A stretch of 64,000 bases of DNA from Aliikangiella coralliicola (GCF_007004725.1 NZ_ML660165.1:496001-560000), one strand, 5' to 3'. Shown: positions 34,712 to 45,335, counted from the first letter of the stretch. Numbers and translations are program-made. The notes: generated from the sequence alone by a model not told the origin.

Positions 34712-36811
34712 ATGACTAAATCTTACACTTATAGAGAAGGCGTAAAACTTCCACTCGTTAAAAAGGAAGACGAATTTATCGTCAGGGCTTTGCCCGAAGA
34801 ACTTTCTCACCTTGGACTGAACAACGCCGAACAACTATCAACTTTATCCTCACGTTTAAATGTCGTTTCTAATGATCTGGAACAAAGCATGCAACAATGT
34901 CGATTGCTGGCGCCAACCCATCATGCCTATGCCACTGAAGATGACGACAACTTCTTGATCACTGACCGTGTGTACATTCAATTCAACGATAAAGTCAGTA
35001 AAAAACAAATTAGCGAATTGGCAAATCAATATGGGTTGCTACTGATTGAAAATTTTGGCGACGGAGAATACCTTTATCAACTCACTGACGCCACTGGAAT
35101 GAACCCGGTAAAACTGGTTGTCGCGCTGAGCGAAAAACATAAAGATATTGTGACGTTAGCCGAAAACGATTTGAACTACGAGATCCAGAATAAGAACCAT
35201 GCCTTTCCCACCGACTCGGCTTATCACAAACAATGGCATTTGCACCAGGACACTCAGCATAACGAGTTTGATCCTCGTTCTTCAAGCCGATGTGCTGAGG
35301 CTTGGGAGTATTTACAAAGCTATGGAAATAATAGCGTTGTAGTTGGCGTGACAGACGACGGATGCAATTTATTTCACCGAGACTTTAACAGCGAAAATAA
35401 ATTCGCGGGATGGGGATATTTTGAAGGTTATACCCTCAATACAGATCAAACACTAGGCGCCGATCCTCACAACATGTACGAACTGGGAGCCAACCACGGC
35501 ACAGCTTGCGCCGGCGTTATTGCAGGAGAAGTTGATGGAGAGTTAACAGTCGGCGCAGCTCCTGCATGTAGGTTGCTACCGATCAAATGGCCTTCACAAG
35601 GATCGAGTCTTTATATCGGCGATTATCGCATTCGTAAAATGTTAGATTACGTTGCTGACAAAATTGATGTTCTTTCAAATTCCTGGGGTAGCACGCCCAA
35701 TGGTAATGTTGGCACCATGGTTAAAAATAAAATAAAAAAGCTCTCAAAAGATGGCGGACGTCGCGACAAAGGTATTGTTTTTCTGTGGGCTGCCGGTAAT
35801 GAAAACTGTCCGGTTAATTATCAGGGCAATAAAAATATTCCATACACAATGGGCTGGCGGCGAAATCGTTTTGGTCGTTGGTATTGGGCAAAGCCGAGAA
35901 CATCAAAAACTTTTCGACACAACCTGAGTAGCCTCGAAGGTGTCATGTATATTGCTGCACTAGCTAGTACTGCGAGACGCAGTCACTACTCTAATTATGG
36001 AGAAGGCGTCAGTCTTTGTGCGCCAAGTAACAACAGCCACACTTATTATCGCGACGAAGTAGAAGGATTAGGAATTACCACCGTCAAAGGAACCAGTAAC
36101 AGTTCGATCCGAAACGATTTTGGTGGAACTTCTAGTGCGACCCCTTTAGTTGCCGGAATTGCTGCAATGGTTATTTCTGCCAACCCTGAATTAACTGCAC
36201 TAGAAGTGATTGAAATACTCAATACCACCGCCTCCAAAGAACTGGATATGACGCCTTATGATAGAACACCGCCAGCCAGTTATGACCGCCACCCAACCTG
36301 GGATATTTCTCCCGTAGCAGATGGCGACTTTCATGACATCGGAAGTGAGCATGGAACCTGGAGCCATTGGTTCGGCCACGGGAAAGTTGATGCGCTAAAA
36401 GCAGTAGAAAAAGCGAGACCCAAACCAGTGTCAAAAACTATTCCCGGAGGAAACGAAACTGCAATTGATATTCCCGACAATTCGCTGCTTGGAATTAGTA
36501 GTGATATTAACATCGATGAAGTCGGCATACTCGAAGCCATTTCAGTCGCGGTTGATATTGATCACACTTATCGCGGTGACTTACGAGTGTTACTAAATGC
36601 ACCATCCGGCACCAGCGTATTACTTCATGGCAATACCGGGCGTTGGCGAGATGATATTAAAGAAACCTACTCAATGGAAACAACTTCGGCATTAACTTCG
36701 TTAGTCGGAGAGGCAATTGAAGGAGACTGGTCATTACGCGTGATCGACAGTGTTGGCTGGGATACTGGCACACTCAATAAATGGTCTTTATCAATTAAGG
36801 CGCTTGTTTGA
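34712..36811 (+). CDS. S8 subtilisin-like protease with proprotein-convertase P domain
   Basis: A 699-aa serine protease. Order: N-terminal propeptide-like region (about 1-165), subtilase domain (about 180-570) with the catalytic triad in V-V-G-V-T-D-D-G-C, N-H-G-T-A-C-A-G-V-I-A-G and G-G-T-S-S-A-T-P-L-V-A-G, plus the oxyanion region W-A-A-G-N-E-N; then a C-terminal P domain (about 580-699; A-I-D-I-P-D-N-S, D-H-T-Y-R-G-D-L, W-S-L-R-V-I-D). Kexin-like proteases have the same domain pair. No Sec or Tat signal peptide is visible at the mapped ATG, which has a strong AAGGAAG site, so the protein may act inside the cell or be exported by an unrecognised route. Confidence 0.92.
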   Translation: MTKSYTYREGVKLPLVKKEDEFIVRALPEELSHLGLNNAEQLSTLSSRLNVVSNDLEQSMQQCRLLAPTHHAYATEDDDNFLITDRVYIQFNDKVSKKQISELANQYGLLLIENFGDGEYLYQLTDATGMNPVKLVVALSEKHKDIVTLAENDLNYEIQNKNHAFPTDSAYHKQWHLHQDTQHNEFDPRSSSRCAEAWEYLQSYGNNSVVVGVTDDGCNLFHRDFNSENKFAGWGYFEGYTLNTDQTLGADPHNMYELGANHGTACAGVIAGEVDGELTVGAAPACRLLPIKWPSQGSSLYIGDYRIRKMLDYVADKIDVLSNSWGSTPNGNVGTMVKNKIKKLSKDGGRRDKGIVFLWAAGNENCPVNYQGNKNIPYTMGWRRNRFGRWYWAKPRTSKTFRHNLSSLEGVMYIAALASTARRSHYSNYGEGVSLCAPSNNSHTYYRDEVEGLGITTVKGTSNSSIRNDFGGTSSATPLVAGIAAMVISANPELTALEVIEILNTTASKELDMTPYDRTPPASYDRHPTWDISPVADGDFHDIGSEHGTWSHWFGHGKVDALKAVEKARPKPVSKTIPGGNETAIDIPDNSLLGISSDINIDEVGILEAISVAVDIDHTYRGDLRVLLNAPSGTSVLLHGNTGRWRDDIKETYSMETTSALTSLVGEAIEGDWSLRVIDSVGWDTGTLNKWSLSIKALV

Positions 36812-36818
36812 ATTGACA

Positions 36819-36924
36819 GGAGCTCCACCACGCCGGCGGAGATGGCAGTCAGGCTAAATCGAAATACGTATTCTATTGATAGCCTCCACCCATTGTCATC
36901 TCGACCGCAGTGGAGAGCTCTCCC
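36819..36924. repeat. MITE-like imperfect long inverted repeat
   Basis: The left arm (36819-36847, GGAGCTCCACCACGCCGGCG...GATGGCA) is the imperfect reverse complement of the right arm (36894-36923, TGTCATCTCGACCGCAGTGG...). AGGCTA (36851-36856)/TAGCCT (36880-36885) extends the pairing inward. The right arm, TCATCTCGACCGCAGTGGAG, belongs to a familiar kind of dispersed palindromic repeat in bacterial genomes. Unmarked by target duplications that I can see. Confidence 0.65.
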
Positions 36925-37145
36925 AAAGATTTAGCCACGCTCAAATACCAAAATTAACTTATTTTCAAGCACCATTCCTGGTCACAGAATAATGAACTAA
37001 AATTAAATAGCCTGAGATAGTGATAAGTTCAGTTATCGCAGTCAATAATCTATGTATGAACGATTATTGACAATAAGTATTCACGAAGCCCAAAATCAGC
37101 TATCTCTTTTTTAACGCGATACTTTCAACAAGGAATTCCATTATT

Positions 37146-39002
37146 ATGCTAACGAGTGCTTTGATTTATCTATGTGCAGCCGTTATTTCGGTTCCTGTCG
37201 CAAAACGCCTTGGCCTTGGTTCAGTGCTGGGCTACCTGATTGCAGGCGTGTTAATTGGTCCTTACCTGCTCAATCTTATTGATGATCAATCAGACGTCAT
37301 GCACTTTGCAGAATTTGGTGTTGTGATGATGCTCTTTCTGATTGGACTAGAACTCCGCCCCAGTCGCTTATGGGAACTACGCAAACCGATACTCGGTTTA
37401 GGCGGCATGCAAGTTACCCTGACAGCATTGATTATCACGCTAATTTTAGTGGCGATTTCAGACAATCACTGGAAAACAGGACTAGCAATTGGTTTAACGA
37501 TTGCACTATCCTCGACAGCAATTGTGATCCAATCATTATCAGAAAGAGGACAGTTAAAAAGCGAAGCGGGAAACAACGCCTTTTCTGTATTGCTGTTTCA
37601 AGACATCGCAGTGATCCCAATTGTCGCGTTGTTTCCGCTACTCGCTATATCACCAGACCTGGCAGCCGAAGTTGACCACAAATCATTAGTCAGCAGCTTT
37701 CCTGTATGGGCTCAAATAGGAATCACCTTACTCACAATATCCGCAATAATTTTTGGCGGTAAATATCTTTCGGCGCCCGTATTCAGATATATTGCAGAGA
37801 CTCACCTGCGCGAAATTTTCACCGCGTTCGCCTTGCTGCTAGTTGTTGCTATTGCGCTGCTGATGCAAGCAATAGGACTCTCTCCTGCGCTGGGAACTTT
37901 CCTGGCAGGTGTGGTTTTGGCGGATAGTGAATTTCGACACGAAATGGAAATTGATATCGAGCCGTTCAAAGGGTTGCTGCTCGGCCTATTTTTTATCACC
38001 GTTGGCGCTAGTATTGATTTTAACTTATTGTTTGAAAATCCGTTAACGATCGCGTTATCGGTGTTCTCATTAGTCGTTTTAAAAATTGCGATTCTAGGTT
38101 TTCTTGCCCACCTTTTTCGTTTTAACCGCGCCCAGGGAACTCTGTTTGCATTTGCGCTGGCACAAGGCGGCGAGTTTGCTTTTGTACTAGTATCACTAGG
38201 TAACCAAACTGGCGTTTATACATTCGACTTAGGTAACACGATTAATCTTGTGGTCGCTTTATCTATGCTGATTTCACCTCTACTACTCATTATCCACGAG
38301 TGGTTTTTCAGTCAATCAGACAGGCCGACCGCTAAAGACTATTCACAGGAAATTGAACCGACTCGTAGCGTTATCATTGCGGGCTATGGGCGATTTGGCC
38401 AAATCATCGGCCGATTACTCAGTGCTCAAGGTTACAACCTGACTATTCTTGATCATAGTCCGAGCCAAATCGATCTTCTACGCAGGTTCGGAAATGAAGT
38501 TTTTTACGGCGATGCGTCTCGCAAAGACTTATTAAAGGCAGCGGGAGCCGATGAAGCACAACTGTTAGTTATCGCAGTAGACGAGCCGGATAAAACTCTG
38601 GACATCATTAAAGTCGCTAAAACAAATTTCCCTCAGATGAAAATAATCGCCAGAGCAATTGACCGGCGCCATGCTTACGAACTACTTCGCCTGGAAATCG
38701 ATGGTTTTGTCAGAGAGACTTTTGATTCTGCGCTAAATCTTGGTATCGACGCTTTAAAGCTGCTAGGCCACGACGAAGAAGTTGCCAAGCGCGCGGGCGA
38801 GCTATTTGCGCAACATGATGATGAAACTCTCAACATGCTATCGTCTTTATGGGGTGACGATAAAAGTTACGGCGTCGCCGTTCGTCAGCGTATAGAAGAT
38901 CTCAAACAAGTGTTGCAATCGGATTTAAAAGGACAAGAATCGTTAAACACTTGCCATGCTGAATTAGAAGGTAAAAATAAAGAGGATGTAAAGCAGGTTT
39001 GA
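37146..39002 (+). CDS. Kef-type K+/H+ antiporter with RCK (TrkA-N) domain
   Basis: A 618-aa CPA2-family transporter. About twelve membrane helices fill residues 1-385 (G-L-G-S-V-L-G-Y-L-I-A-G, F-L-I-G-L-E-L, S-S-T-A-I-V, F-Q-D-I-A-V-I-P, F-F-I-T-V-G-A-S-I-D). A TrkA-N Rossmann domain begins at about 395 (I-I-A-G-Y-G-R-F-G-Q-I-I-G, then Y-G-D-A-S-R). It resembles KefB/KefC, which export K+ under glutathione-adduct control; the accessory KefF/KefG oxidoreductase is not adjacent. Good ribosome-binding site (AAGGAA). The glyoxalase gene elsewhere in the window is consistent with electrophile defence but not linked. Confidence 0.92.
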   Translation: MLTSALIYLCAAVISVPVAKRLGLGSVLGYLIAGVLIGPYLLNLIDDQSDVMHFAEFGVVMMLFLIGLELRPSRLWELRKPILGLGGMQVTLTALIITLILVAISDNHWKTGLAIGLTIALSSTAIVIQSLSERGQLKSEAGNNAFSVLLFQDIAVIPIVALFPLLAISPDLAAEVDHKSLVSSFPVWAQIGITLLTISAIIFGGKYLSAPVFRYIAETHLREIFTAFALLLVVAIALLMQAIGLSPALGTFLAGVVLADSEFRHEMEIDIEPFKGLLLGLFFITVGASIDFNLLFENPLTIALSVFSLVVLKIAILGFLAHLFRFNRAQGTLFAFALAQGGEFAFVLVSLGNQTGVYTFDLGNTINLVVALSMLISPLLLIIHEWFFSQSDRPTAKDYSQEIEPTRSVIIAGYGRFGQIIGRLLSAQGYNLTILDHSPSQIDLLRRFGNEVFYGDASRKDLLKAAGADEAQLLVIAVDEPDKTLDIIKVAKTNFPQMKIIARAIDRRHAYELLRLEIDGFVRETFDSALNLGIDALKLLGHDEEVAKRAGELFAQHDDETLNMLSSLWGDDKSYGVAVRQRIEDLKQVLQSDLKGQESLNTCHAELEGKNKEDVKQV

Positions 39003-39036
39003 ATATCCAGTGATTAACCTCAAGTGAGCATCTCAG

Positions 39037-42000
39037 CTAGGCTGACTTCAATTCAATAATAACGGAAACGCCATCTCCGTTATTATTGTCGGTTATTGTG
39101 ATTGCTCCCTGCAATTCATTAACGACCAACGCATAAGCGGTGTGCAATCCGAGCCCCATATGACGATCAATTCTCTTGGTTGTGAAAAAGGGCTCAAAGG
39201 CTTGTTCAAGTTCATGTGTTTGCATACCACAACCAGAGTCAGAGAAAGTCACTATCACTTTCCCCTGTTGAGTTTGCGCATCGATTGAGACAGTGCCGGA
39301 AGAACGATTCTGAAAGCCGTGTTCAATACTGTTATCAAATAATATTTCTAAAACCTGTTTTACAATTAATGGCTCTCCCAAAACTAATATTTTGTTCGAA
39401 CAATTTATTTGTATGTCGAGCTCTAATGGTAGCTCGTAACAGCTAACCTGTTCTTTACAATCTTGTAAAACTTCCGCCAGATTAAAAGCGTACACACGGG
39501 TTCCTGAAAACTCGGCAACTTTCTTAAATTCTGTAATCAATTGAGAAATCTTAATCAGGTTTCTCGCAACCAGTCGCCCGCCGTCGCCAACACTTTCTTC
39601 AAGTTGATCCCCGGTTAAACCTTTTGCGTTAAGTTCAGGCGATTCATAGATATTTTTAACTTCATCATTCACCAGGGAAATAGCAGTAATGCTGATACCT
39701 AACGGCGTATTAATTTCGTGAGCGACGCCAGTCACCAGTTTGCGAATAGACTGAACTCGACTTAACTCCGACGCTTTCAGTTGGCTAATGTCAACCAATA
39801 TCCCACACATAACCACGGGGTTTCCATTATGATCTCTTTCGACAATTTGCCCGCGATCAAGAATCCAGCGCCAGTCTTCTGTTTTCGTTTTTAGTCGATA
39901 AGAGGTTTCAAGAAAATCACTCTTTCCTTGCAAATGCTCTTCAAGTGCACAAACGAAGGAAGTTCTATCATCTTCATGAATAAGTTCTACAAAATCACTC
40001 GGCGACTTAGCAGGGCCCGTTAACTTGATAATATCCGGCAGCAGGTTTTCGCGTTCAACATTGCCAATTTTCATATTCCATTCCCACATTTCACTGCGGC
40101 TTCCCCAGAGCGCTGTCGACAGGCGTTTTTGGCTTAATGCGATCGCGCGGGCGGTACGCCGCTCAACAGCTAACTGTTGCAACTTTACCCGAATAAAACT
40201 TCCCAGTATCAGGGAAAAAATGATCACATAAAGCGAGTAAGCCCACCATGTTCTCCAGGGCGCTGGTTGAACATGGAGTTCGATATCTTTAGAGTGAAGA
40301 CTCCAGACACCGTCAGCATTACTGGCTTTAAATCGAAACGTGTATGAGCCTGAAGGCAAATTAGTGTAAGTTGCCCGCCGATTTTTTGCATCAGTTTCAA
40401 TCCAGCCCCGATCAAACCCTTCTAACTGGTAGAGGTAACGATTTTGAAACGGGCTATTAAAATGAATAGCCGACAACTCCAAAGCAAAAACATAGTCCTT
40501 GTAGTCCAGAGTCACTGAGCGTGTTTCTGTCATTGCATTCACCAGAGGCGAATCATTATTTCCTATTGCCGGCCTGGTCGGCCTGTTGAATAACAACAAT
40601 TGAGTAATGGCGAGTTTAGGTGGAAAGACATTATTTTTTATTGTTTCAGGATAAAATCGATTGAAACCATTGATACCGCCAAAAAATAATTCTCCATCTT
40701 CGGCTTTAAAAAAAGCGCCGTTATTAAATTCGTTTGACTGAGCGCCGCGGCTTTCGCCGTAAACATCAAATGATTCTCTTTTCGGATCAAATCGTGCCAG
40801 ACCATGATTGGTGCTCACCCAGATAAATCCTTCACTGTCGCCGGCTACAGCATAAACCGTTTCGTTAGCGAGGCCATGCTTTTTGTTATAGGATGTAAAA
40901 ACGCCGCTACCGGGAACATGCTTATCTAAACCATTTTTTGTTCCCAGCCAGAGGACTCCTGTATCATCTTGGTATAAAGCAAAAATACGACTATGGCTGA
41001 CCGTCTTTTTGTTATTGGGATCATGGGAAAACCGCTGAAATTTCCCGGTTTTCAAATTCAGTCGATTCAGCCCACCGTTACGAGTTGCCACCCAGATATC
41101 CCCCGACTTTCCCTGAAGCGTCGAGTAAATACCATTGTCACTAATTGAGTGAGGATCATTTGGTTTATTTCTAAAAATTTCGAAAGTTTCAAGCTCGGGA
41201 TCAAATCGATTTAACCCATCAACGGTTCCAATCCAGAGCTTTCCTTGAAAATCTTCCTTGATGGAGTAAATTCGGTTACTGCTAAGACTGTTCGGATCAG
41301 ATTTGATATGCTGATAATGTTTAAAAGCCTTTTTTTCTTCGCTGTATAAGTTAACTCCCCCATCGTAAGTGCCTGCCCAGATTTGGCCCTGACTATCAAC
41401 CAGAATTGACATCACCATACCACGGCTAATTGATGAACTGTTTTCTGACTCATGGAAATAGTGAGTATATTTTTCAGTGGCGGGATCAAAACGATTTAAT
41501 CCATTATCAACCCCCACCCATAAAACATTCGACCGAGTTTTGAACAAAGAACGAATGCGTTTATGGCTGATACTATTCAGTCCCGAAATACTTGAATTGA
41601 CAATAGTTGAGTTCGTTTTGTTTTGATTAACGCCGTTTAATTCAGTGATACGTGGGTTAATTGAATACGACTGACTTTGATGACCAAACTGACGAGTTTC
41701 CATGTTAACTCGATTTGCACCGTCTCCAGTGCCAAACCAGATCCCGCCACTGTTATCTTCAGAAATGGACCAGACGCTATCGTTACTTAAACTGTACTTT
41801 TGAGTAGGATTATGTTGGTAGCGCAAAAAGCTTTCGTTGGTACTATCGTAAAGACTGACTCCACCACGGGTTCCAATCCAAAGTTCTCCAGATTGGCTAA
41901 TGTGTAAGGCACGCACGCGGTCATGACTCAGACTACGTGAATTTCGATTGTCTGCTCGAAAGTTTTGAACGGCGTTTGTCACAGGGTTCAGTCGATATAA

Positions 42001-42753
42001 ACCACTGTTGTAGGTTCCAATCCAGATACCACCTTGCGGGTGTTGAACGATCGAGGTGACCGACTTATCGAAGGTGAAACTTTTTCCAAGATTCTCATAT
42101 TCGAACCGGGAGAAAGAGCCTTTTGTCGTATCAAATAACATCAGGCCAGCTTCTGCACCAACCCAAAGTCGACCTTGTTGATCGGCCAATATTGCTTGAA
42201 TGCTATTGGTTGAACTAGAACCCGGACTATTCGAATCCGGCAAATAAAGTTGTGTTGTATGATCGGTTGTGTCGAATAAAAATAGGCCATTGTGGGTTCC
42301 AATCCACAGCTTATTTTTGTCCGCCGGATAAATTATGCGGATGAATTGGCTACCCACATAATCTCGCCTTTCCCTGGATAATTCAAAGTTTTCAAATCGT
42401 TCTTTCTGTCGATCGAATCGGTTAAGTCCTTTGCTTGTCCCTATCCAGAGAACACCATTTTCATCTTCGTAGAGAGCTTCAATATAGCTTGACGTTAACG
42501 AGTGTTGATTTTCTGAATCAAATGAAAAAACTTTAAATGTGTAGCCATCAAACCGATTAAGACCATCTTGAGTGCAAATCCATAAAAACCCCTGGTAATC
42601 CTGGAGCATACAAGTCACGGTTGCCTGTGATAATCCTTGCTCGAGAGAATAGCGACTAAATCGTAGATTGTTATTGCTTGCAAGCACACTTTCAACAATA
42701 AAACTCACAAACAACAGGGCTACACAAAACATGCGAATCAACGACTTAATCAT
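39037..42753 (-). CDS. Hybrid-family sensor kinase with two-component-regulator propeller, PAS and histidine kinase
   Basis: A 1238-aa sensor. After a signal peptide (about 1-25), two seven-bladed propeller sets occupy about 30-720, with the repeated signature L-W-I-G-T-x-x-G-L-x-R-F-D. A Y_Y_Y domain follows (about 730-810; F-K-A-S-N-A-D-G-V-W), one membrane helix (about 820-840), a PAS domain with PAC (about 870-975), HisKA (H-box G-V-A-H-E-I-N-T-P near 990-1000) and HATPase_c (L-F-D-N-S-I-E-H-G, F-S-D-S-G-C-G-M, M-G-L-G-L-H-T-A-Y). Unlike classical hybrid two-component systems it lacks a receiver and AraC helix-turn-helix, so it must pass phosphate to a separate regulator. No partner gene is adjacent. 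Confidence 0.92.
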   Translation of the reverse strand: MIKSLIRMFCVALLFVSFIVESVLASNNNLRFSRYSLEQGLSQATVTCMLQDYQGFLWICTQDGLNRFDGYTFKVFSFDSENQHSLTSSYIEALYEDENGVLWIGTSKGLNRFDRQKERFENFELSRERRDYVGSQFIRIIYPADKNKLWIGTHNGLFLFDTTDHTTQLYLPDSNSPGSSSTNSIQAILADQQGRLWVGAEAGLMLFDTTKGSFSRFEYENLGKSFTFDKSVTSIVQHPQGGIWIGTYNSGLYRLNPVTNAVQNFRADNRNSRSLSHDRVRALHISQSGELWIGTRGGVSLYDSTNESFLRYQHNPTQKYSLSNDSVWSISEDNSGGIWFGTGDGANRVNMETRQFGHQSQSYSINPRITELNGVNQNKTNSTIVNSSISGLNSISHKRIRSLFKTRSNVLWVGVDNGLNRFDPATEKYTHYFHESENSSSISRGMVMSILVDSQGQIWAGTYDGGVNLYSEEKKAFKHYQHIKSDPNSLSSNRIYSIKEDFQGKLWIGTVDGLNRFDPELETFEIFRNKPNDPHSISDNGIYSTLQGKSGDIWVATRNGGLNRLNLKTGKFQRFSHDPNNKKTVSHSRIFALYQDDTGVLWLGTKNGLDKHVPGSGVFTSYNKKHGLANETVYAVAGDSEGFIWVSTNHGLARFDPKRESFDVYGESRGAQSNEFNNGAFFKAEDGELFFGGINGFNRFYPETIKNNVFPPKLAITQLLLFNRPTRPAIGNNDSPLVNAMTETRSVTLDYKDYVFALELSAIHFNSPFQNRYLYQLEGFDRGWIETDAKNRRATYTNLPSGSYTFRFKASNADGVWSLHSKDIELHVQPAPWRTWWAYSLYVIIFSLILGSFIRVKLQQLAVERRTARAIALSQKRLSTALWGSRSEMWEWNMKIGNVERENLLPDIIKLTGPAKSPSDFVELIHEDDRTSFVCALEEHLQGKSDFLETSYRLKTKTEDWRWILDRGQIVERDHNGNPVVMCGILVDISQLKASELSRVQSIRKLVTGVAHEINTPLGISITAISLVNDEVKNIYESPELNAKGLTGDQLEESVGDGGRLVARNLIKISQLITEFKKVAEFSGTRVYAFNLAEVLQDCKEQVSCYELPLELDIQINCSNKILVLGEPLIVKQVLEILFDNSIEHGFQNRSSGTVSIDAQTQQGKVIVTFSDSGCGMQTHELEQAFEPFFTTKRIDRHMGLGLHTAYALVVNELQGAITITDNNNGDGVSVIIELKSA

Positions 42754-42878
42754 GTTTCTTTGCCCAGTAACTAACTTTCTTCACTAAGTATAGATGAATT
42801 TAGTCAATTCTGGAGATGTTCTGTTAGCCCGCTAGCGGCTCAGGCAAAGCCGAAATCGCTACAACACTAATTAACAGC

Positions 42879-43379
42879 TCAAGGGACCAGTGCTTTTTCG
42901 CCGCGAGCAATAGCAACACAACCCGATCGAACAATTTCAATAATGTCGCTTTGCTTTTTGATCGAACGGATAAACGCGTTGAGCTTATCCTTTTTACCGG
43001 TTAGTTGAACGGTATAAAGCTGATTAGTGCTATCGACTATCTGACCTCTGAAAATATTCGCTGTGCGCACAATTTCTTCACGAGAATCAGGCGTTTTTGC
43101 GTTGAGTTTCACAAACATCAACTCTCTTTCAATATGCGAAATATCTGTCAGTTCCGATATTCTCAACACGTCTACCAACTTGTTAACCTGTTTGGTGATT
43201 TGTTCAATGACTTTGTGATCGCCGTTAGTCGCAATGGTAATTCGCGACAGACTTTTATCCTCTGTCGGCGCAACAGTCAGACTTTCAATATTAAAAGCTC
43301 GCTGAGAAAAAAGACCGACGATACGTGATAAAGAACCAGGTTCGTTTTCCAATAGAATGGATAAAATAGTCTGTTGCAT
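42879..43379 (-). CDS. ilvH: Acetolactate synthase, small (regulatory) subunit
   Basis: A 166-aa subunit (ACT domain: L-L-E-N-E-P-G-S-L-S-R-I-V-G-L-F-S-Q-R-A-F-N-I-E-S-L, then a C-terminal ACT-like domain) that gives the catalytic subunit valine feedback. The start is the ATG at 43379 sharing its A with the stop codon of ilvI (TGATG overlap), which fits translational coupling; a longer frame from 43406 overlaps ilvI further and is not favoured. Second gene of the ilvIH operon controlled by the leader at 45386-45466. Confidence 0.95.
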   Translation of the reverse strand: MQQTILSILLENEPGSLSRIVGLFSQRAFNIESLTVAPTEDKSLSRITIATNGDHKVIEQITKQVNKLVDVLRISELTDISHIERELMFVKLNAKTPDSREEIVRTANIFRGQIVDSTNQLYTVQLTGKKDKLNAFIRSIKKQSDIIEIVRSGCVAIARGEKALVP

Positions 43380-45223
43380 CAGGCGTCTACTCCTTTGGAA
43401 AGCCACATATCATCAATTGCGCCAAATTTCTTTTGCATAGGGTAAACATGCTCATGTTCTTCTACTTCAATATTTAATAGTACTAAGCGATCTTTCATTG
43501 CCAGCGTTTTATCAATAGCAGCGTCCAATTCATCTGGCGATGTCACTTTAATACCCACGTGGCCGTATGCTTGTGCCAGCGCGACAAAATCGGGCAGCGA
43601 ATCCATATACACATTGGAATGGCGCCCTTCATAATTAATATCCTGTAACTGCTTTACCATTCCAAGATTTTTGTTATTCAGCAAAATAATTTTTACCGGT
43701 AAGTTATATTGAAGGCAGGTGGAAAGTTCCTGAATGTTCATTTGAATTGAGCCGTCGCCGGTAATACACACCACATCGGCGTCCGGGTGCGCTAGCTTAA
43801 CTCCCATTGCCGCAGGCAGGCCAAATCCCATGGTTCCAAGCCCTCCTGAATTGATCCATTGTTTCGGCCGCTGAAAAGGAAAATACAAAGCGGCGAACAT
43901 CTGATGCTGACCAACATCGCTGGTCACAAATGCCTCTCCACCCGACGCTCGGTAAATCGATTGGATCACCTGCTGAGACTTAATCGTGTTCTCACTTTTT
44001 TGATAACTCAAACAGGCTCGATTTCGCCAACCTTGAATTTGCTCCCACCACGATTGATTAGCCTGAGGGTTCTGCCGCTGACTTTCAAAAACGCCGTTCT
44101 TGTTAAGACTTGCGAGCAGCTGCTCAAGTACGATTTCTATTGAACCAACTACAGGAATATGAGCATGAATATTTTTTGAAATGGACGTCGGATCAATATC
44201 AACATGAATAATTGTTGCATCTGGACAAAACTTACTGGTGTTGTTAGTAACCCGGTCATCAAAACGCGCACCCAACGCCAAAATGACATCGGCATTGGCC
44301 ATTGTCTTGTTGGCTTCATAAGTACCATGCAAACCAAGCATGCCGACAAAATTCTGATGGGTTCCCGAAATTCCACCTAACCCCATCAAAGTGCTGGCTA
44401 CCGGCGCATTCAGTTTTTCCGTCAACTCAAGCAACAACTCAGAGGCCTCGGATAGAATAACGCCGCCACCCGCATAGATTACAGGTCGTTTCGCATTGGC
44501 TAGCGCTTCTGTCACTTTTTTAATTTGTTTAGGGTGTCCTTTGGTGTTCGGGTTATACGAACGGATCTTAATTTGCTTCGGCATATGATAAGCGTGTTTT
44601 TCAGCAGCGCTCAGTTTATCTTTCGGCAAATCGACCACCACAGGGCCCGGCCTGCCTGATCTGGCCAGGTGAAACGCTTTGGCAATAGTTGCCGGAATTT
44701 CTTCTGAGTTGCGGCAACTATAACTATGCTTAACGATAGGGCGTGAACAACCCAACATATCTGTTTCCTGAAATGCATCATCGCCGATTAGATTCGTTGG
44801 TACCTGCCCGGATAACACAACCATTGGAATTGAATCCATATAAGCCGTGGCAATACCTGTTACGCAGTTAGTCGCACCAGGCCCGGAAGTCACCAGAACC
44901 ACGCCTACTTCATTAGTACTGCGACTGTAGCCGTCTGCCATATGAGTCGCCGCTTGCTCGTGTCGAACCAGGATATGTTGTATATCATTTTGTCGCGATA
45001 AAGCATCATAAATATCTAACACTGAGCCGCCCGGATAGCCGAAAATATGTTTGACGTTCAAATCTTTAAGCGCTTTGATAACCAACTCTGCCCCAGAATA
45101 GCGAGCTTGATTATCCACATTTTCCACCACGTTTGAAAACGCGGCCTTTTCCGAAGTCGTGTTTTTTGGCGCGAGCTTTTCTCGCTGCAGCGAAACGGCC
45201 TCTTGCTTATGTGTAGAAATCAT
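43379..45223 (-). CDS. ilvI: Acetolactate synthase, large (catalytic) subunit
   Basis: A 614-aa thiamine-diphosphate enzyme joining two pyruvates, or pyruvate and 2-oxobutyrate, in valine, leucine and isoleucine synthesis. Seen: activating Glu in [15 protein letters not shown], the FAD region G-A-R-F-D-D-R-V, and the ThDP motif G-D-G-S-I-Q-M-N ... N-N. It carries an unusually long N-terminal extension of about 42 residues before [12 protein letters not shown] lies about 8 nt before the ATG. It is the first gene of ilvIH and lies 113 bp after the attenuator terminator. It could also be called ilvB or ilvG; ilvI is chosen for pairing with ilvH. Confidence 0.95.
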   Translation of the reverse strand: MISTHKQEAVSLQREKLAPKNTTSEKAAFSNVVENVDNQARYSGAELVIKALKDLNVKHIFGYPGGSVLDIYDALSRQNDIQHILVRHEQAATHMADGYSRSTNEVGVVLVTSGPGATNCVTGIATAYMDSIPMVVLSGQVPTNLIGDDAFQETDMLGCSRPIVKHSYSCRNSEEIPATIAKAFHLARSGRPGPVVVDLPKDKLSAAEKHAYHMPKQIKIRSYNPNTKGHPKQIKKVTEALANAKRPVIYAGGGVILSEASELLLELTEKLNAPVASTLMGLGGISGTHQNFVGMLGLHGTYEANKTMANADVILALGARFDDRVTNNTSKFCPDATIIHVDIDPTSISKNIHAHIPVVGSIEIVLEQLLASLNKNGVFESQRQNPQANQSWWEQIQGWRNRACLSYQKSENTIKSQQVIQSIYRASGGEAFVTSDVGQHQMFAALYFPFQRPKQWINSGGLGTMGFGLPAAMGVKLAHPDADVVCITGDGSIQMNIQELSTCLQYNLPVKIILLNNKNLGMVKQLQDINYEGRHSNVYMDSLPDFVALAQAYGHVGIKVTSPDELDAAIDKTLAMKDRLVLLNIEVEEHEHVYPMQKKFGAIDDMWLSKGVDA

Positions 45224-45335
45224 TTTGATCCTCGGTTATCAGTCAAAATCTTGTAAAACAAATTTAAAAATTGGCGCATTTGCCAAACCACCACAAATTT
45301 TCAATCAATAAAGTCCAGTCGATAATTCAGTCCAT

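Noticed and set aside
42829-42838. CCGCTAGCGG palindrome downstream of ilvH
   Set aside because: Only 10 bp with no loop and no T-tract; not enough for a terminator call.
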